Shown here in pieces: positions 44,154 to 55,900 of a DNA stretch of 64,000 nt. How positions within the stretch are numbered: the stretch's first letter is position 1; the number at the start of each line of letters is the position of its first letter. A model generated the notes under the pieces. The model had not been told where the DNA came from and searched no databases. It worked only from the letters and a program-made list of their open reading frames with translations. This DNA comes from Cordia subcordata. Lineage: Eukaryota; Streptophyta; Magnoliopsida; Boraginales; Cordiaceae. Location: NCBI GenBank assembly GCA_028554755.1, contig JAPTOF010000001.1, positions 42,274,501 to 42,338,500 of the forward strand. Direction: 5' to 3'. The position numbers were made by a program, and so were the translations under genes.

Positions 44154-45917
44154 AACTGTAATATATGTGATGGGATTCTTGATTCCAAATTAATTATATA
44201 TATTTAGAGTTAAATTAGTGCTAAATGTTTTAAGACATTTATAGTAGTTATAAATCTGTTGAAATTAGTTTCGATAGTTTTACTCGTTTTGAAAAATAGT
44301 TTACACAAATTCACATTGGGAAACGATAAAATTTCCCCTATTAATTTGGTGAGAACTGAGAAGAAGTGTTTTATTTTGCTGCATCTAAAATTTTTAAGGA
44401 AGACATCACAAACTGTATAAATAAATAAATGAGAATAATAAACCCAATGGCCGCAGCTGAATTCTGAAAGTTGTTTTTGACAAAAGTACCTGCAATCTAA
44501 CCTTAAATTTTTGCAGACACACGTGGTCAACATCCTCCTCCATATCCCCTCTGCCTCAGTCTGCTGCTTTTGTGTTGTTTGTAGTCCTAGTTCTTGGGCT
44601 AGTACTAGTATGTCAACAAGTCATTACAGAATACAAATGCTTCAGCATCAGCGATTCCCTACTACTACTGTAGCTTTTGCTCCACAATCTCCATCTCCGT
44701 CTCACTATGGTAATTCTTATACTCACACCCATGCCATGAATGTCTGTTTGTTATCCTTTCAGCGTGCTACATTTACCCATACCTTAGCAACCCCTAATAA
44801 GTGACGCTGACATTATAATGTCCCACGTTTTGTTATCCTTATTCTTAAGCCTACAACATTAGTGGTTGCTTTGTTGCAAAACATTTGTTCATGGTTTTTA
44901 CCCTCCTATTAGTTTCAGGGGTCGTGTTTGGCAGAGTGCGATGTTCCATGCCTCCTCAGCTGCCGCTTCTAACTTTATGCTCTCTTGGGATTAAGGTTTA
45001 TTTTTCACTAACACCTGTTTTCTGTTTTTCTTTTTTATTTATTTATTTTCTTTCTTTTGGTATATGACTATCCTTTTTTCCTATTTGCGTATTTCTTTTG
45101 CTTATGGCTCTTGTGTAAATGTGAGTGTGTTGAGGGAGCCAACTAAAATTGCACATTCCTCTTGTGCCATGTCATGTATCTACAAGCAAATACTACCAAG
45201 GTTCCTTACCTTTTCTGGCTCTTGATGCTGTTTTAGTTCTCCCAGAGCACCGCCAAGAATTATAGTTTAAGTCCTGGTTGCAGCACTTGATATGCTGATA
45301 TTTAGTGGTTAGATTTCAGAGAGAAGACTGGCCTAACTGCTCGTTTATCTGTTGTCCTGTTCTATCATATAGTGAGGCAAGACAATATCTTTCATCAACA
45401 AAAGAATGGTTATTCACCTTGGCCCTTGTTGGAAAATGATCTTTAAATATCCTTTTGTTGACATTTGATAGCAGGTGATCCTAGATTACCTAAGGTTTGG
45501 ACAAGGTCACTTATGGATGTACCTTCACCCTAGTGCTTTTCTTAAGTTGAAGTTCGTCTGGGGGCTTCTGTGGTTCCCGTCGACTTGAGGATGTCTGCAA
45601 AAGCAAAATCTTGTACTGCTTGTGGGACCTTGCTTCAGAGATTTCCCCGAGGCCTTATTGCTACCTGTCTTGGCCGTTGATTTGTATGGCTTTGTTTCTT
45701 GTATTTAGTGGTTTGCTTATGGTTGAGTTGAAATCTTGGGCCACCTCCCTTTGATAGCATCACTTTTTTGCTCGACCAGTGCATGTTATCAGATCGTTGG
45801 CCAAAGGCTTACATTTTTCTTCTAGTCATTTGGCCTTGGATATACTCATGCTAGCAGCCTCACATTTTCTGGGACCTTTGATTGTATTGATAGAAAACCT
45901 GCCTGTGGTCGTGTGCT
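44154..45917. other. Region upstream of the APO pseudogene
   Basis: A frame from ATG 44611 (MSTSHYRIQMLQHQ, Ser/Pro/Thr-rich) could be a relic of a transit-peptide exon of the APO gene, but I cannot prove it. The rest has no recognisable domain. Confidence 0.3.
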
Positions 45918-46925
45918 AAAGAATGGGAGATTGTACCCGATACCTCTAAAGAAAATTGAGCAAGCTTCCAGGGGCTGATAAATGCTTGCTAAATGCGAAT
46001 AGAGAAACATCTCAAGCCTCCAAAAGATGGAATTCTTGTCCCTGAGTAGATTCCTGCTGCTGACGAAGTATTAGGTGCTTGGTGAGTTTTAATTAGAGGA
46101 CTTGTGAATCTCTTACATTTTATTCCAGTCTATGCTTGTAGGTGACATATTATGATAGTTAGAAACTTTGGGCCATAGCAGCTCTCTCTCGTTTAATATT
46201 TTGATGGGTAACACATTATGATATGCTTGTAGGTAACACATTATGATAGGCTGCAGAAGCTTTCATTCTTGGGTGAAGGAGTGCTTAATGATTTGCTACT
46301 CGCAAATGAATCATACCGTGTGCATGATCCTTCTGGACGACAACCGGACATGATTTGGTTACGACAGAATTCCAGCTGTTGTGGAACTTGCTTCATGGAG
46401 AATGACAGGACCTTTTCTAGTGTTTGTAAAAAAGTGATCAGCATTGGTGGATTTGTTGAGGGGAGAGGGTCATCAATTTTTGGACCTTGATTTCATTATT
46501 TTATGGAGCATTTCCTCCCTCCAGCAAAGTCAGATGTGCATAAGATTGCTGAAGATACAATTAATGTGTATGAGGAAGTCATACGGACTGTGACAAAGCT
46601 GCAAAGAAATATAGTTTCAAGGCTTGTGGCTACCATTCAGAGACTGATATAGGGCTTTGAGGCCACAATGGTAAGCTTTGTGGTGCACTTAGGCATTAGT
46701 GGAGGAATGAGAAGCATGGCTGGAAAGATGCCACGGTGGAGGTCCTTTCACCAAATTATGTTTGCGCAAGTTCAGGGTCCAAAGGTGTCTCCATTGAGAA
46801 GTGCATTCAAGAAGTTCTATGGGAAGCTCCAGCTGTGGTTAAAGTATGTACTTAGGAGGATGCTTGAATACCTGACAAATACAATCCTATGATGAGGCTT
46901 GACATTCTGGCCCTAGAAATTGAGG
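45918..46925 (+). pseudogene. APO (accumulation of photosystem one) family pseudogene
   Basis: Pieces of an APO protein appear in order across three frames. They are NGRLYPIPLKKIEQAS (about 45927), KHLKPPKDGILVPE, a stop, IPAADEVLGAW (46010-46082), VLNDLLLANESYRVHDPSGRQ (46275-46340), GYDRIPAVVEL (about 46360-46392), ISIGGFVEGRG (about 46437), and the second APO motif FKACGYHSETDIGL, a stop, GHNGKLCGALRH, a stop, WRNEKHGWKDATVEVLSPNYV. The end is APAVVKVCT, then IPDKYNPMMRLDI (to about 46910). APO proteins are plastid or mitochondrial RNA-binding factors with two zinc-type APO motifs, needed for organelle intron splicing. At least five premature stops and several frameshifts show that this copy is dead. 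The first motif is largely lost. Confidence 0.85.
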
Positions 46926-48180
46926 AGTCTCACTTTTTTACATAACAAGGCTTTAAAGCTATACAGAATCTAACATGGGGCATTCTGTAGGGATTTTCCT
47001 CCTTGACCTACTCTGGACTCAAGAGATTTCACGCTTGGAGTGTGTGAAAAATTGTAGCTACAGTAAGATTTTGTGGGGGGATATATATTTTGCCTTCTGC
47101 CACCTGAGCTCCAGAACGAGTGTAAGAGCTACAATTTCTATGTTCAGTGACTAGACTGCAAGTTGAGCACCCTTTTTCCCGCCCTTTAAGGTGGGTTTCA
47201 AAGAAGAGAAGGAGCTCTTAATTGTAAATAAGTTAATAGATATTTATCTGATGCTAGGTAGTATTTCATGAAAAGAGTTGTCGATGAATGTAAATTTCCC
47301 TGTTTGAATCAGGTCTGGCCCAAGGCAAACATATGCAGCTTCAGTAGTGGACTTGTTTGCTGGAGGTTTCCTCTTCTATTGTAGATTGATGAAGACATAA
47401 AAGCTCTTTTGCATCATCTTGTGATTAGGGATTTTCAACTCTAATGCGTGCTCAAGAGCTGGAAATTTTGTTGGACCTTTTTATTTCAAAGGTCAATCTT
47501 CTTTTCTAGTTAAATCGATCAAAGTTGGTGAATCATGTAATTTGCAATTTGTACCTCTAATAGGAACAGTTCCTATTTTTATTGCTTAATCCAGCTGAAG
47601 ATGCAGAAACTCAATCTATCAATAAAAGGATTTTTATGAGGAAATTAGGTATTTAAGTTTTGTTACTTATTTATCCTAGTGTTGAAATTTGATAAGCTGA
47701 ACTTGTTTATTTAACTCAGACTGACCAGATAATTCAATGAAATATCTTGTGCAGAGATGAGGGTTGAGTGATAGATATTTCAAGTTTGCAGTAGATGCTG
47801 CATAGGATCTCTATAGCCAAAAACAAGACAATCTTTCCTGTGGAAGTGGGCAAATTTACTTGTTCTGGGGGAAGAATGCATCAATAATCTGCATGAGCAC
47901 TGCTGACTGCTGCACTGCTAGTAATCTACGGTGCTATTTCTTTTCTGGGTTTGTTCTGAAAAATCTACCTTCGTCGTCTTAGAGGACTCAGGTATTCTGG
48001 TAAGGTAGACAAATAGAAATGACACATGTCAAGCGCCTCTGATTATAGTTGTCAGATTTGACAAGGCCAATGTCACAGGTGTAACAGTGAGATAGCTAGC
48101 ACGCAACCAAATAACTACACCGATTCCACCAGTGCAGATCACACTGGTTGACCTGTAGAGATGAATAGTAGAGTAGTAGC
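46926..48180. other. Intergenic DNA between the APO pseudogene and the pseudouridine synthase gene
   Basis: No domain-bearing frame on either strand. The last few hundred bases probably hold the promoter and 5' UTR of the following gene. Confidence 0.35.
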
Positions 48181-50194
48181 ATGAGTTATACAAGAGAAGC
48201 AGCAGCTTCTGGACTTCCATCACTTGACGACATCAATGATGATGCATCTCCCCCACCAATCACTAGCTCACGACCAACAATCTATGTCTACTCTGTTTGT
48301 CACACTCTCTCTATCTGTTTTATGTGTGCATGCCCAAAATCATGAGATTTGCATTCTGCAGAAACATGAGTAGTGTATGCAGAAAGATAAGTAATGGTTT
48401 ACATTGGATGTCTACCTATTTGATTCTCCAAATACTCTATGGCAGAACTCAAATAGAGAAGAGCATGATCCTTATAATGGTCAGTTGGGGAAGCTCATAC
48501 AACCAGCCTACAAGTGGCGCTTAGTTGTAGCTTATGATGGCACCCGATTTTCAGGTTAAATACTTCTCTCCCTTTCTGTATACGTCTCTCTCAGATTGGT
48601 TATCCTATATTGCTTTGTAGGAGTTAAAACAAGGTTAGTTTCGTGAAAAATGCTACTCCTAGCCAAAGGAACATTAGATGATAAGTTTCTGGAAATCGGC
48701 TCTTTGAATTATTTCTGGTTGATTTAGCATTTCTTTTTAACAAGGTCCTGAATACATCTTTCACTATAGGTTGGCAATATCAGCAGTCAACACCAACTGT
48801 ACAGTGCATTGTGGAAGAAGCCTTAACTCGAATTACAGAAGTAGAACGAGAAGATCTCCATTTTGTTGGTGCCAGTAGAACGGATGCAGGAGTTCACGCC
48901 TGGGGTCAGGTCTGTTTTCATTGAATCTATAATCACAGCAACTGGGAAGCAATCATGGCAAACAGACTGAAAATGACCTTCTAATTTCAGGTGGCGCATT
49001 TCACTACGCCTTTCAACTATGACAGCCTGGATATGATTCACAAGGCACTAAATGGTCTACTTCCTTCTGATATCAGAATTAGAGAAATTAGCCCAGCGAT
49101 CCCTGAATTTCATGCTCGTTTTTCTGTCATAAGCAAGATTTATCACTACAAGATATACAATGATACTGTCATGGATCCATTTCAGAGGCACTATGCTTAT
49201 CATAGTGTCTATAAACTTAATGCTGCTGTCATGAGAGATGCCGCAAAGCATTTCATAGGGAAACATGACTTCTCTGCTTTTGCAAATGCATCACGTAATG
49301 ACCGGACTCCTGATCCAGTGAAGATGATCTTTCGGTTTGATGTAGTTGAAATGGTACTTCTCTAGAACATAGATATTGTCTCCTTTTTCTTGGTTGAGCA
49401 AAATTGTTGTGTAGTTCAAGAGGAATGATTTGATTGGGGCCTATGCTTTCTCCACACTTTTTTATGGTTGCCAAAAAAAAATGTTTTATCTTATTGCAAG
49501 CTGGAAGACACCATAAAAGTAAATATTTCAGTCTGCTACCACGTACTGAGCCCCTTCTTTACGAAAATTCTACTATTCCATACTCGTGTCATTGTAGATA
49601 TGCATATTTTAAATTTTTGGAAGGGTATGTATGGAGATTACGGACTTTAGGGACTGATATGATAGTGCATATTAATTCTGGAAAAGAGATCATGGCTTTT
49701 GATGATTGTTGTGCTGCTCTTTAGGGACCTCTTTTGCAGCTTGAAGTTGAAGGATCTGGTTTTTTATACAGACAAGTGAGAAACATGGTATTGCTCATTT
49801 CTTTGATTATAGTCAAGTGAATTAAGTCATCATATCACGAGTTATTCATTAAATGGCCTTGTGTCATTGAGTGCATAAAAGTTGCAAATGACAAGATTTC
49901 ACGAGTAAATGCTTATGAATATAAAATTATTAATGGTTATGGTTTTCTATACAGGTAGCGCTGTTGCTTCAAGTTGGAAAGGAAGCAGTTCCGCCAGATA
50001 TAGTTCCTAGAATTTTGACATCTCGTGATCGTAAGGAACTTGCCAATTTCGCCTTGTCAGTTCCACCTCATGGTCTCTTTCTTATGGCCGTCAAGTATAA
50101 TGAGGACCATCTACGTGTCCCAGCAGGTGGCCCTGCAGCCAGCTTTGGCAGGCATCATAGCATCAGCAAGTGTAAGGTCCCATCTTTCTATTAA
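48181..50194 (+). CDS. TruA-type tRNA pseudouridine synthase
   Basis: The proposed exons, 48181-48294, 48446-48554, 48770-48909, 48991-49353, 49725-49787 and 49955-50194, sum to 1029 bases (342 aa). The TruA fold is clear from exon 2 on: YKWRLVVAYDGTRFSGWQYQQS, the catalytic-aspartate box GASRTDAGVHAWGQ (Asp about residue 111), HFTTPFNYDSLD, ALNGLLPSDIRI, FHARFSVISKIYHYKIYND, GKHDFSAFANASRN, GSGFLYRQVRNMV and the C-terminal SKCKVPSFY. The enzyme isomerises uridine to pseudouridine in tRNA; the plant target sites are not known to me. Exon 1 (MSYTREAAASGLPSLDD) is the least certain. In-frame stops upstream of exon 2 force a splice at GGCAG/AACTC, and the exon 1 donor (TCT/GTTTGT) is weak, with an alternative nine bases earlier. 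Confidence 0.87.
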
Positions 50195-51164
50195 TTCTCA
50201 TCTGCAACAGGGAGGAACATCATAAAGAAGTGAGAGTGCAGTGTATATTTTTCTGATTTTCAACCGAAAGGATAGGATCTCTTCAATTATTTTTGGCAGA
50301 AGTTAAGAAATGCTAGCGCTGGCTTATTCTTACTGCTGGGTACTTCTTGTGACTAACTTGCATTTCGTTGTTGGAAATTTTGAAGTGGAAGGGATGCATA
50401 TTATATATAATGTTTCCATGTCTCAATGACCATATATAGATATGCTTTTGCAATGCAAGGTTGACTGGTTGGACGTTCCCATATACTGTTGACTGGGACA
50501 TATGTGATGGGAGAGCGAGGGAGGTTGAAAACATTTCAAAACCTTGAGCAGATCTCTGATGTGCTTGAGTTCCATGGAAACAAATTAGATATTTTGACAC
50601 CTCCAAACTGCAAGTCATCAGCTTGGCTTCAAGTAACAGCGGACATCTTAACTGTGAAGTATTTTTAGTGTTTGGTAGAACCCGCATGTATGAACCAGAT
50701 CAATCAAAGATAACCAGCCGGTTTATGTCAATAGAGTTACGCCCTGGGATGAACATGTGATGAAGTCACATTGGAATTTTTTGGCCAAGTAGCAACGAGA
50801 TCACACTAAATCATAAAATAAGGGTAAGTAGCTTAATTGGGCTGCAAACTACAGGTATAAACATTTCACCATTTCTTTATTCCCGTTGGCGTTCTACATA
50901 TATTTTTATGTAAATTTCTGAATTTTGAGGCAAAACACTGTTGATTATATAAGATGGTTAAGATTTATTACACAATATTGTAGTGTTAAGAAGAATGAAA
51001 AATCCACTTTATTAGTAAGTAAAGGCATCAACGAGTTGTGGCAAAGCAAGTTATTTCACAGCATTTTTGGATAAAATATGCACGAGTTGGCAGGCTTTGA
51101 TGTTGAAAAAGAAATTGCCTCATATTTAGCTGACCAAAATATGATGATCACATAGAACGTCGGT
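50195..51164. other. 3' UTR and intergenic DNA
   Basis: The 3' UTR of the pseudouridine synthase gene presumably lies in the first few hundred bases. Nothing else is recognised. Confidence 0.4.
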
Positions 51165-51985
51165 ATTTCTTTTTCTTTTTCTTTTTTTTTTTTTTGGGCT
51201 AAGCAAATGAATGGTTGTATTAAAGAGATGAATGTACAAAAATTACAGATTGTGGCTTATGCCATTAGCATATTCTAGCCTCATCTACACCCCATGCTCT
51301 GAGAATGGCAGAGTTCAAAAGATTTTTCTTAACTTTTTTTCTTTTTTTTTTTGGCTATATATAAGGTCAATTTAGTTTTCAATTTATTTCTTAACTTTCC
51401 TAAGCATGTACAACTTGTTTCTAATGTCAAATCCAATATCCGAAAGTATCTGTTTTTCGGGTGAGACCAAAGTGTTGTGGATTATTTGGTCTTGCTCCCA
51501 AATATGAAACACAAGCGCTCCCAAGAAGAGTTTGATAGTGTAGCCTAGCTCTACATTCCTCTCGGCCCTGTAGAAAAGCTGCCTTTATGAGAAATACGCT
51601 TCGAGAAAGGGCAAAAATGAAAAGGTGTTCAAAGTCCTCAATGCATGCATTACAGAAACACACAAAGGGGGTTAATCTGGTATCCCCAAGAGAGCATTCT
51701 CCCCTTAGTAGGCCGCCGGTTGCGCCAGAAAAGCCAACTGCAAGTAGCGTGTTTAGGAATGAGGTTTTTGAACCAAACTACCTTAAACCAGTCCTTTCTT
51801 GGTTTGTTTTCCTTCACCATACTCCACGCTGCAGCACTGGAGTAAGCTCCGTCACCTGAGTTGATCCAACAAATTTTGTCCCTGAGATGGCATTGTGGTT
51901 TAATTTCCTGGCTAATCTCGAGATAAAGGCTGGGAGATAGGCCGTGGGTATTTCTTCCAAACGTGCACACTTCCGACAAGCCAAG
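51165..51985 (-). pseudogene. 5'-truncated LINE remnant
   Basis: Minus-strand reading gives the zf-RVT region of a plant LINE: YSSAAAWSMVKEN, WFKVVWFKNLIPKHATCSWLFW, LSWGYQINPLCVFL and CNACIEDFEHLFI. It is followed by a non-coding 3' end and an A-tail (T-rich run at about 51170-51196 on the plus strand). All upstream parts are absent, typical of incomplete reverse transcription. Confidence 0.8.
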
Positions 51986-52983
51986 CAGAGAGAAATCCTA
52001 CAGTACTCTATGATCTAAGAGTCGAACATCAGCTTTAATTTTGTCCTTTTTTGTTTTTGATAATATCTCATGATTCGTAAACATACACATATTTTTCTCT
52101 AGCTTGCATAAACAACTTTGGCAGTATTTGTCAATTAATTGGCATTTTGTTCAAGTGCCTCTCCTGTCTTTCTGAGGTATCAGATTCCCCCAACGCTCGC
52201 CAATAATTGCTTTTTAAATACCCTTATATGACATCATCAGTGAAGCTACTTGGTGATATAACTAAAAGAAGTGCCGATTTATAATCACTAGGGGGAGGAC
52301 CAAGCAGAAATTAATGGGGTAATAATGATTTGTGGTCCTTGGGTATCCTATATAGTTCAATGCTTTTGCGTTTTCCATATCAACTACTCTTTATAAAATT
52401 GAGTATGAAAATCAAATCATAGTTGTTAAAAAAGAAAAAAAGGAAAAATGTAGCAACCAATGGATCTTAAAATTGATGTAATTCATATAATAGAATAACA
52501 CTCAAAATTCGAAGATTTGAAAAGCAAAATTATGCGACTTCAATCATACTTTTCTACATATATACATATATATATATTTATTTATTTATCTTGATGAGGG
52601 CAGGTCTGTCGCCTATGCTGTTATGCATGCAATACTACAAACTTATAAAGCCATCATCAGATCCTCAGAGGTAAGCGTATGTAAGAAAGATATGTCTACT
52701 TGTTGCAGTATAAACATTATTTGGCAAAAGTTGGCATGATGGAAGAAAATTAGATAAAATAAAACTTATACTTCATGGAGGTTTTGGGAGCATTCTCTCG
52801 TTTCTCTACCATGAATTTTATTTCTTCACTAGCTACAAACATCGACCTCTTCCTTTCGAATATATCTTTTTGAAACTAAAATAGTCTTACTTATCTGTAT
52901 ATCACACAATATCCCCGGCACCTGATCATTCATCCTGCTGCAGATTTTCCATTTGGTAATCAGTACTCTAACAGTTGAGAGCA
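51986..52983. other. Promoter region of the ABCB gene
   Basis: AT-rich DNA; no coding frame. Contains a TA/TTTA simple run at about 52558-52588. Confidence 0.35.
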
Positions 52984-55900
52984 ATGGTGGCCAGTGCCAG
53001 TGATTCTGCTATATATGGAGATGGCGAGCTAAACAATGAATTGGAAACTACTCCGGAAAAGCCTGGAAATAAACAACTGAATTCAAATACTAGCACTAGA
53101 AAAAAAAAGAAGAAAGTGAATGATAAAGTTCCATATTACAAACTTTTCTCCTTTGCTGATCCTACCGACTATGTGTTAATGATTGTTGGCACTATTACAG
53201 CCATTGGAAGTGGATTCTCTGTGCCTATCATGGCCGTGCTATTCGGAGAGTTAGTCAACTCCCTTGGACAGAATTCGGATACCGCAAAAATTGTTCACAG
53301 TGTTTCCAAGGTATCTTTTGCAATTTCCTCATCTTTTGAAGCTATCTAATTACCTAGATCATAATAATAGCCCTGGCTGGCCGTCTGTGGTGTTGCCAAC
53401 ATAATCTCTGTTGACTGAAACTGGAGCTCAGTCTTCTTATCTCTACTGTCTTCTCCTAACAGCAGAAACTGGAGCTCAGTCTTCTTATCTTTACTGTCTT
53501 CTCCTACCTGATCCTCATTGTCACAACACTTAAATGCATATAGTTTAGAAACTGACGCCATTCATATATAATCTCAACTGACAAAATCATGAACGGTAGT
53601 TCTTTCGAATCACTGCTGACGGATTGAGTTGTACACAGGTATCCCTAAAGTTTGTATGCTTGGCCCTGGGCTCTGGTGTTGCCACAGCTTCTCGTAAGTG
53701 TATTATCATTTGGCAGTGGTTTTAATTAATAATAACACCATTGAAGCTAAGCAAACTTATATTGCTTTTTTTTTTCCCCTGCAGAGGTGGCTTGCTGGAT
53801 GGCCACGGGGGAGAGACAGGCTGCTCAGATTAGGCTTTTATATCTAAGAGCTATATTGAGACAAGATGTTGGATATTTTGATAAGGAAACCACCACTGGT
53901 GAAATTATTGAAAGGATGTCAGGTGATACCCTCATAATTCAAGATGCCTTAGGTGAAAAGGTATTATTTCTCTTATTTATTTGGGCAATTGGTATACAAA
54001 GTTCAACTTGGAAAGAACTTAAGATACATGACCATCATCATAATTTTGGTATGACTATTTCTTATCAACAAAACATTACAGGTTGGAAGATTTTTACAAT
54101 TATTAGCTACATTTTTTGGAGGCATTGCAATTGCTATGATAAAGGGGTGGCTTCTCTCACTAGTCTTGCTATCTTCAATTCCACTTCTAGTCATCTCTGC
54201 TGCTGTTATGACTGTTCTTATGGCAAAGCTAACATCTCGCAAACAAACTGCTTATTCTGCAGCAGCAACTGTGGTCGAACAAACAATTGTCTCAATCCGA
54301 ACTGTATGAAATATTGAAAATCAGTAACAATTAGCATAGTCGTTTCCCTTAACCTATAACATACAGCCATTAAAATGAACTTTTCGTTTTAGGTTGCATC
54401 ATTCACTGGAGAAAGGTTGGCCATCACTAAATATAGCAAGTCTCTAGATGAAGCTTATAAATCTGGTGTGCAAGAAGGCCTAGCTGCAGGCCTGGGTTCT
54501 GGTGTATTTATGCTTATCTTCTTGTGCAGTTATGCTTTAGCGGTGTGGGTTGGTGCAAAAATGATACTTGAGAAAGCATATACAGGTGGAGATGTCATGA
54601 ATGTCATAATCGCTGTATTGACTGGCTCTTTGTAAGTAAGATTTGCTTCTATCTCTTTGAAATTTGACACCTTGAAATTTGAAAATCAATAGCTTGTCTT
54701 TTCTCCCAGTTCTCTAGGGCAGGCATCTCCCTGTTTAAGCGCCTTTGCTGCTGGGCAAGCTACAGCATTCAAAATGTTTCAGACAATTGATAGAACACCA
54801 GATATAGATACACACAGTACAAAGGGACAGAAATCATACATTATCGGTGACGTTGAATTTAGGGATGTCTATTTCAGTTATCCTACAAGACCAGAGGAGC
54901 TAGTTTTAAATGGCTTCTCTTTCTCAATATCAAATGGAACAACTGCAGCTTTGGTTGGAAAAAGTGGTTGTGGGAAATCAACAGTTATCAGCTTGATTGA
55001 AAGGTTTTATGATCCACAATCAGGTGCAGTTCTCATTGATGGTATTAATATCAAAGAGTTTGATCTTAGATGGATTAGGGGTAATATCAGCCTTGTTAGC
55101 CAGGAACCTGTCTTGTTTGCAACAAGCATTAAAGAAAATATCGCCTATGGGAGGGATGGAGCAACATTGGAAGAAATAGAACTTGCTGCTAAGCTTGCCA
55201 ATGCTACCACATTCATAGAGAAATTGCCTCAGGTCTATCTTTAAGTGTTTCATTAACTACTCTTGTCTTCAACAATATTTTTCCAAATCCAATAATAGTT
55301 TTTAATTCATGTCTCCTATTTTCTCTTCAGTTACTTTCTATTAGGTTACTTATTTTACCTTCTTCACTACTAATGATATTTAGGGGTTAGACACGGTGGT
55401 TGGTTTCCATGGAGCTCAAATATCTGGTGGACAGAAGCAAAGAATTGCTATAGCTAGAGCAATTTTAAAAGACCCAAGAATATTACTTCTCGATGAAGCC
55501 ACAAGTGCTCTAGATGCAGAATCTGAAAGAACTGTACAAGAGGCATTGGACGAGGTCCTGGTTGGCCGTACTACCCTCATAGTAGCACATCGGTTGAGTA
55601 CTATAAAGAATGCTGACATAATAGCTGTTATTCATCAAGGGAAGATTGTTGAAAAAGGTTTCTCTTCTACAAACTCTTTGAAATTGACGATTAGATTAGT
55701 CTAGTTTAGAAATATAATTATATAGTAGTAGTTTTTGCTGCCTGTTGACTACAATAAATGTACTTGTTGTGCTTATGACCTTCTAATATTGCTTGACAAT
55801 AAACACCAGTCCTTTTCTACTAATCAGGTTTGCACTTTGAACTACTGCAAGATTCTAAAGGACCATATAGTCAACTTGTGCAGTTGCAAGAGATTAACAA

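Noticed and set aside
52975..52983. An earlier start of the ABCB protein (MRAMVAS) at 52975
   Set aside because: The codon there is TTG; the first ATG in frame is at 52984.
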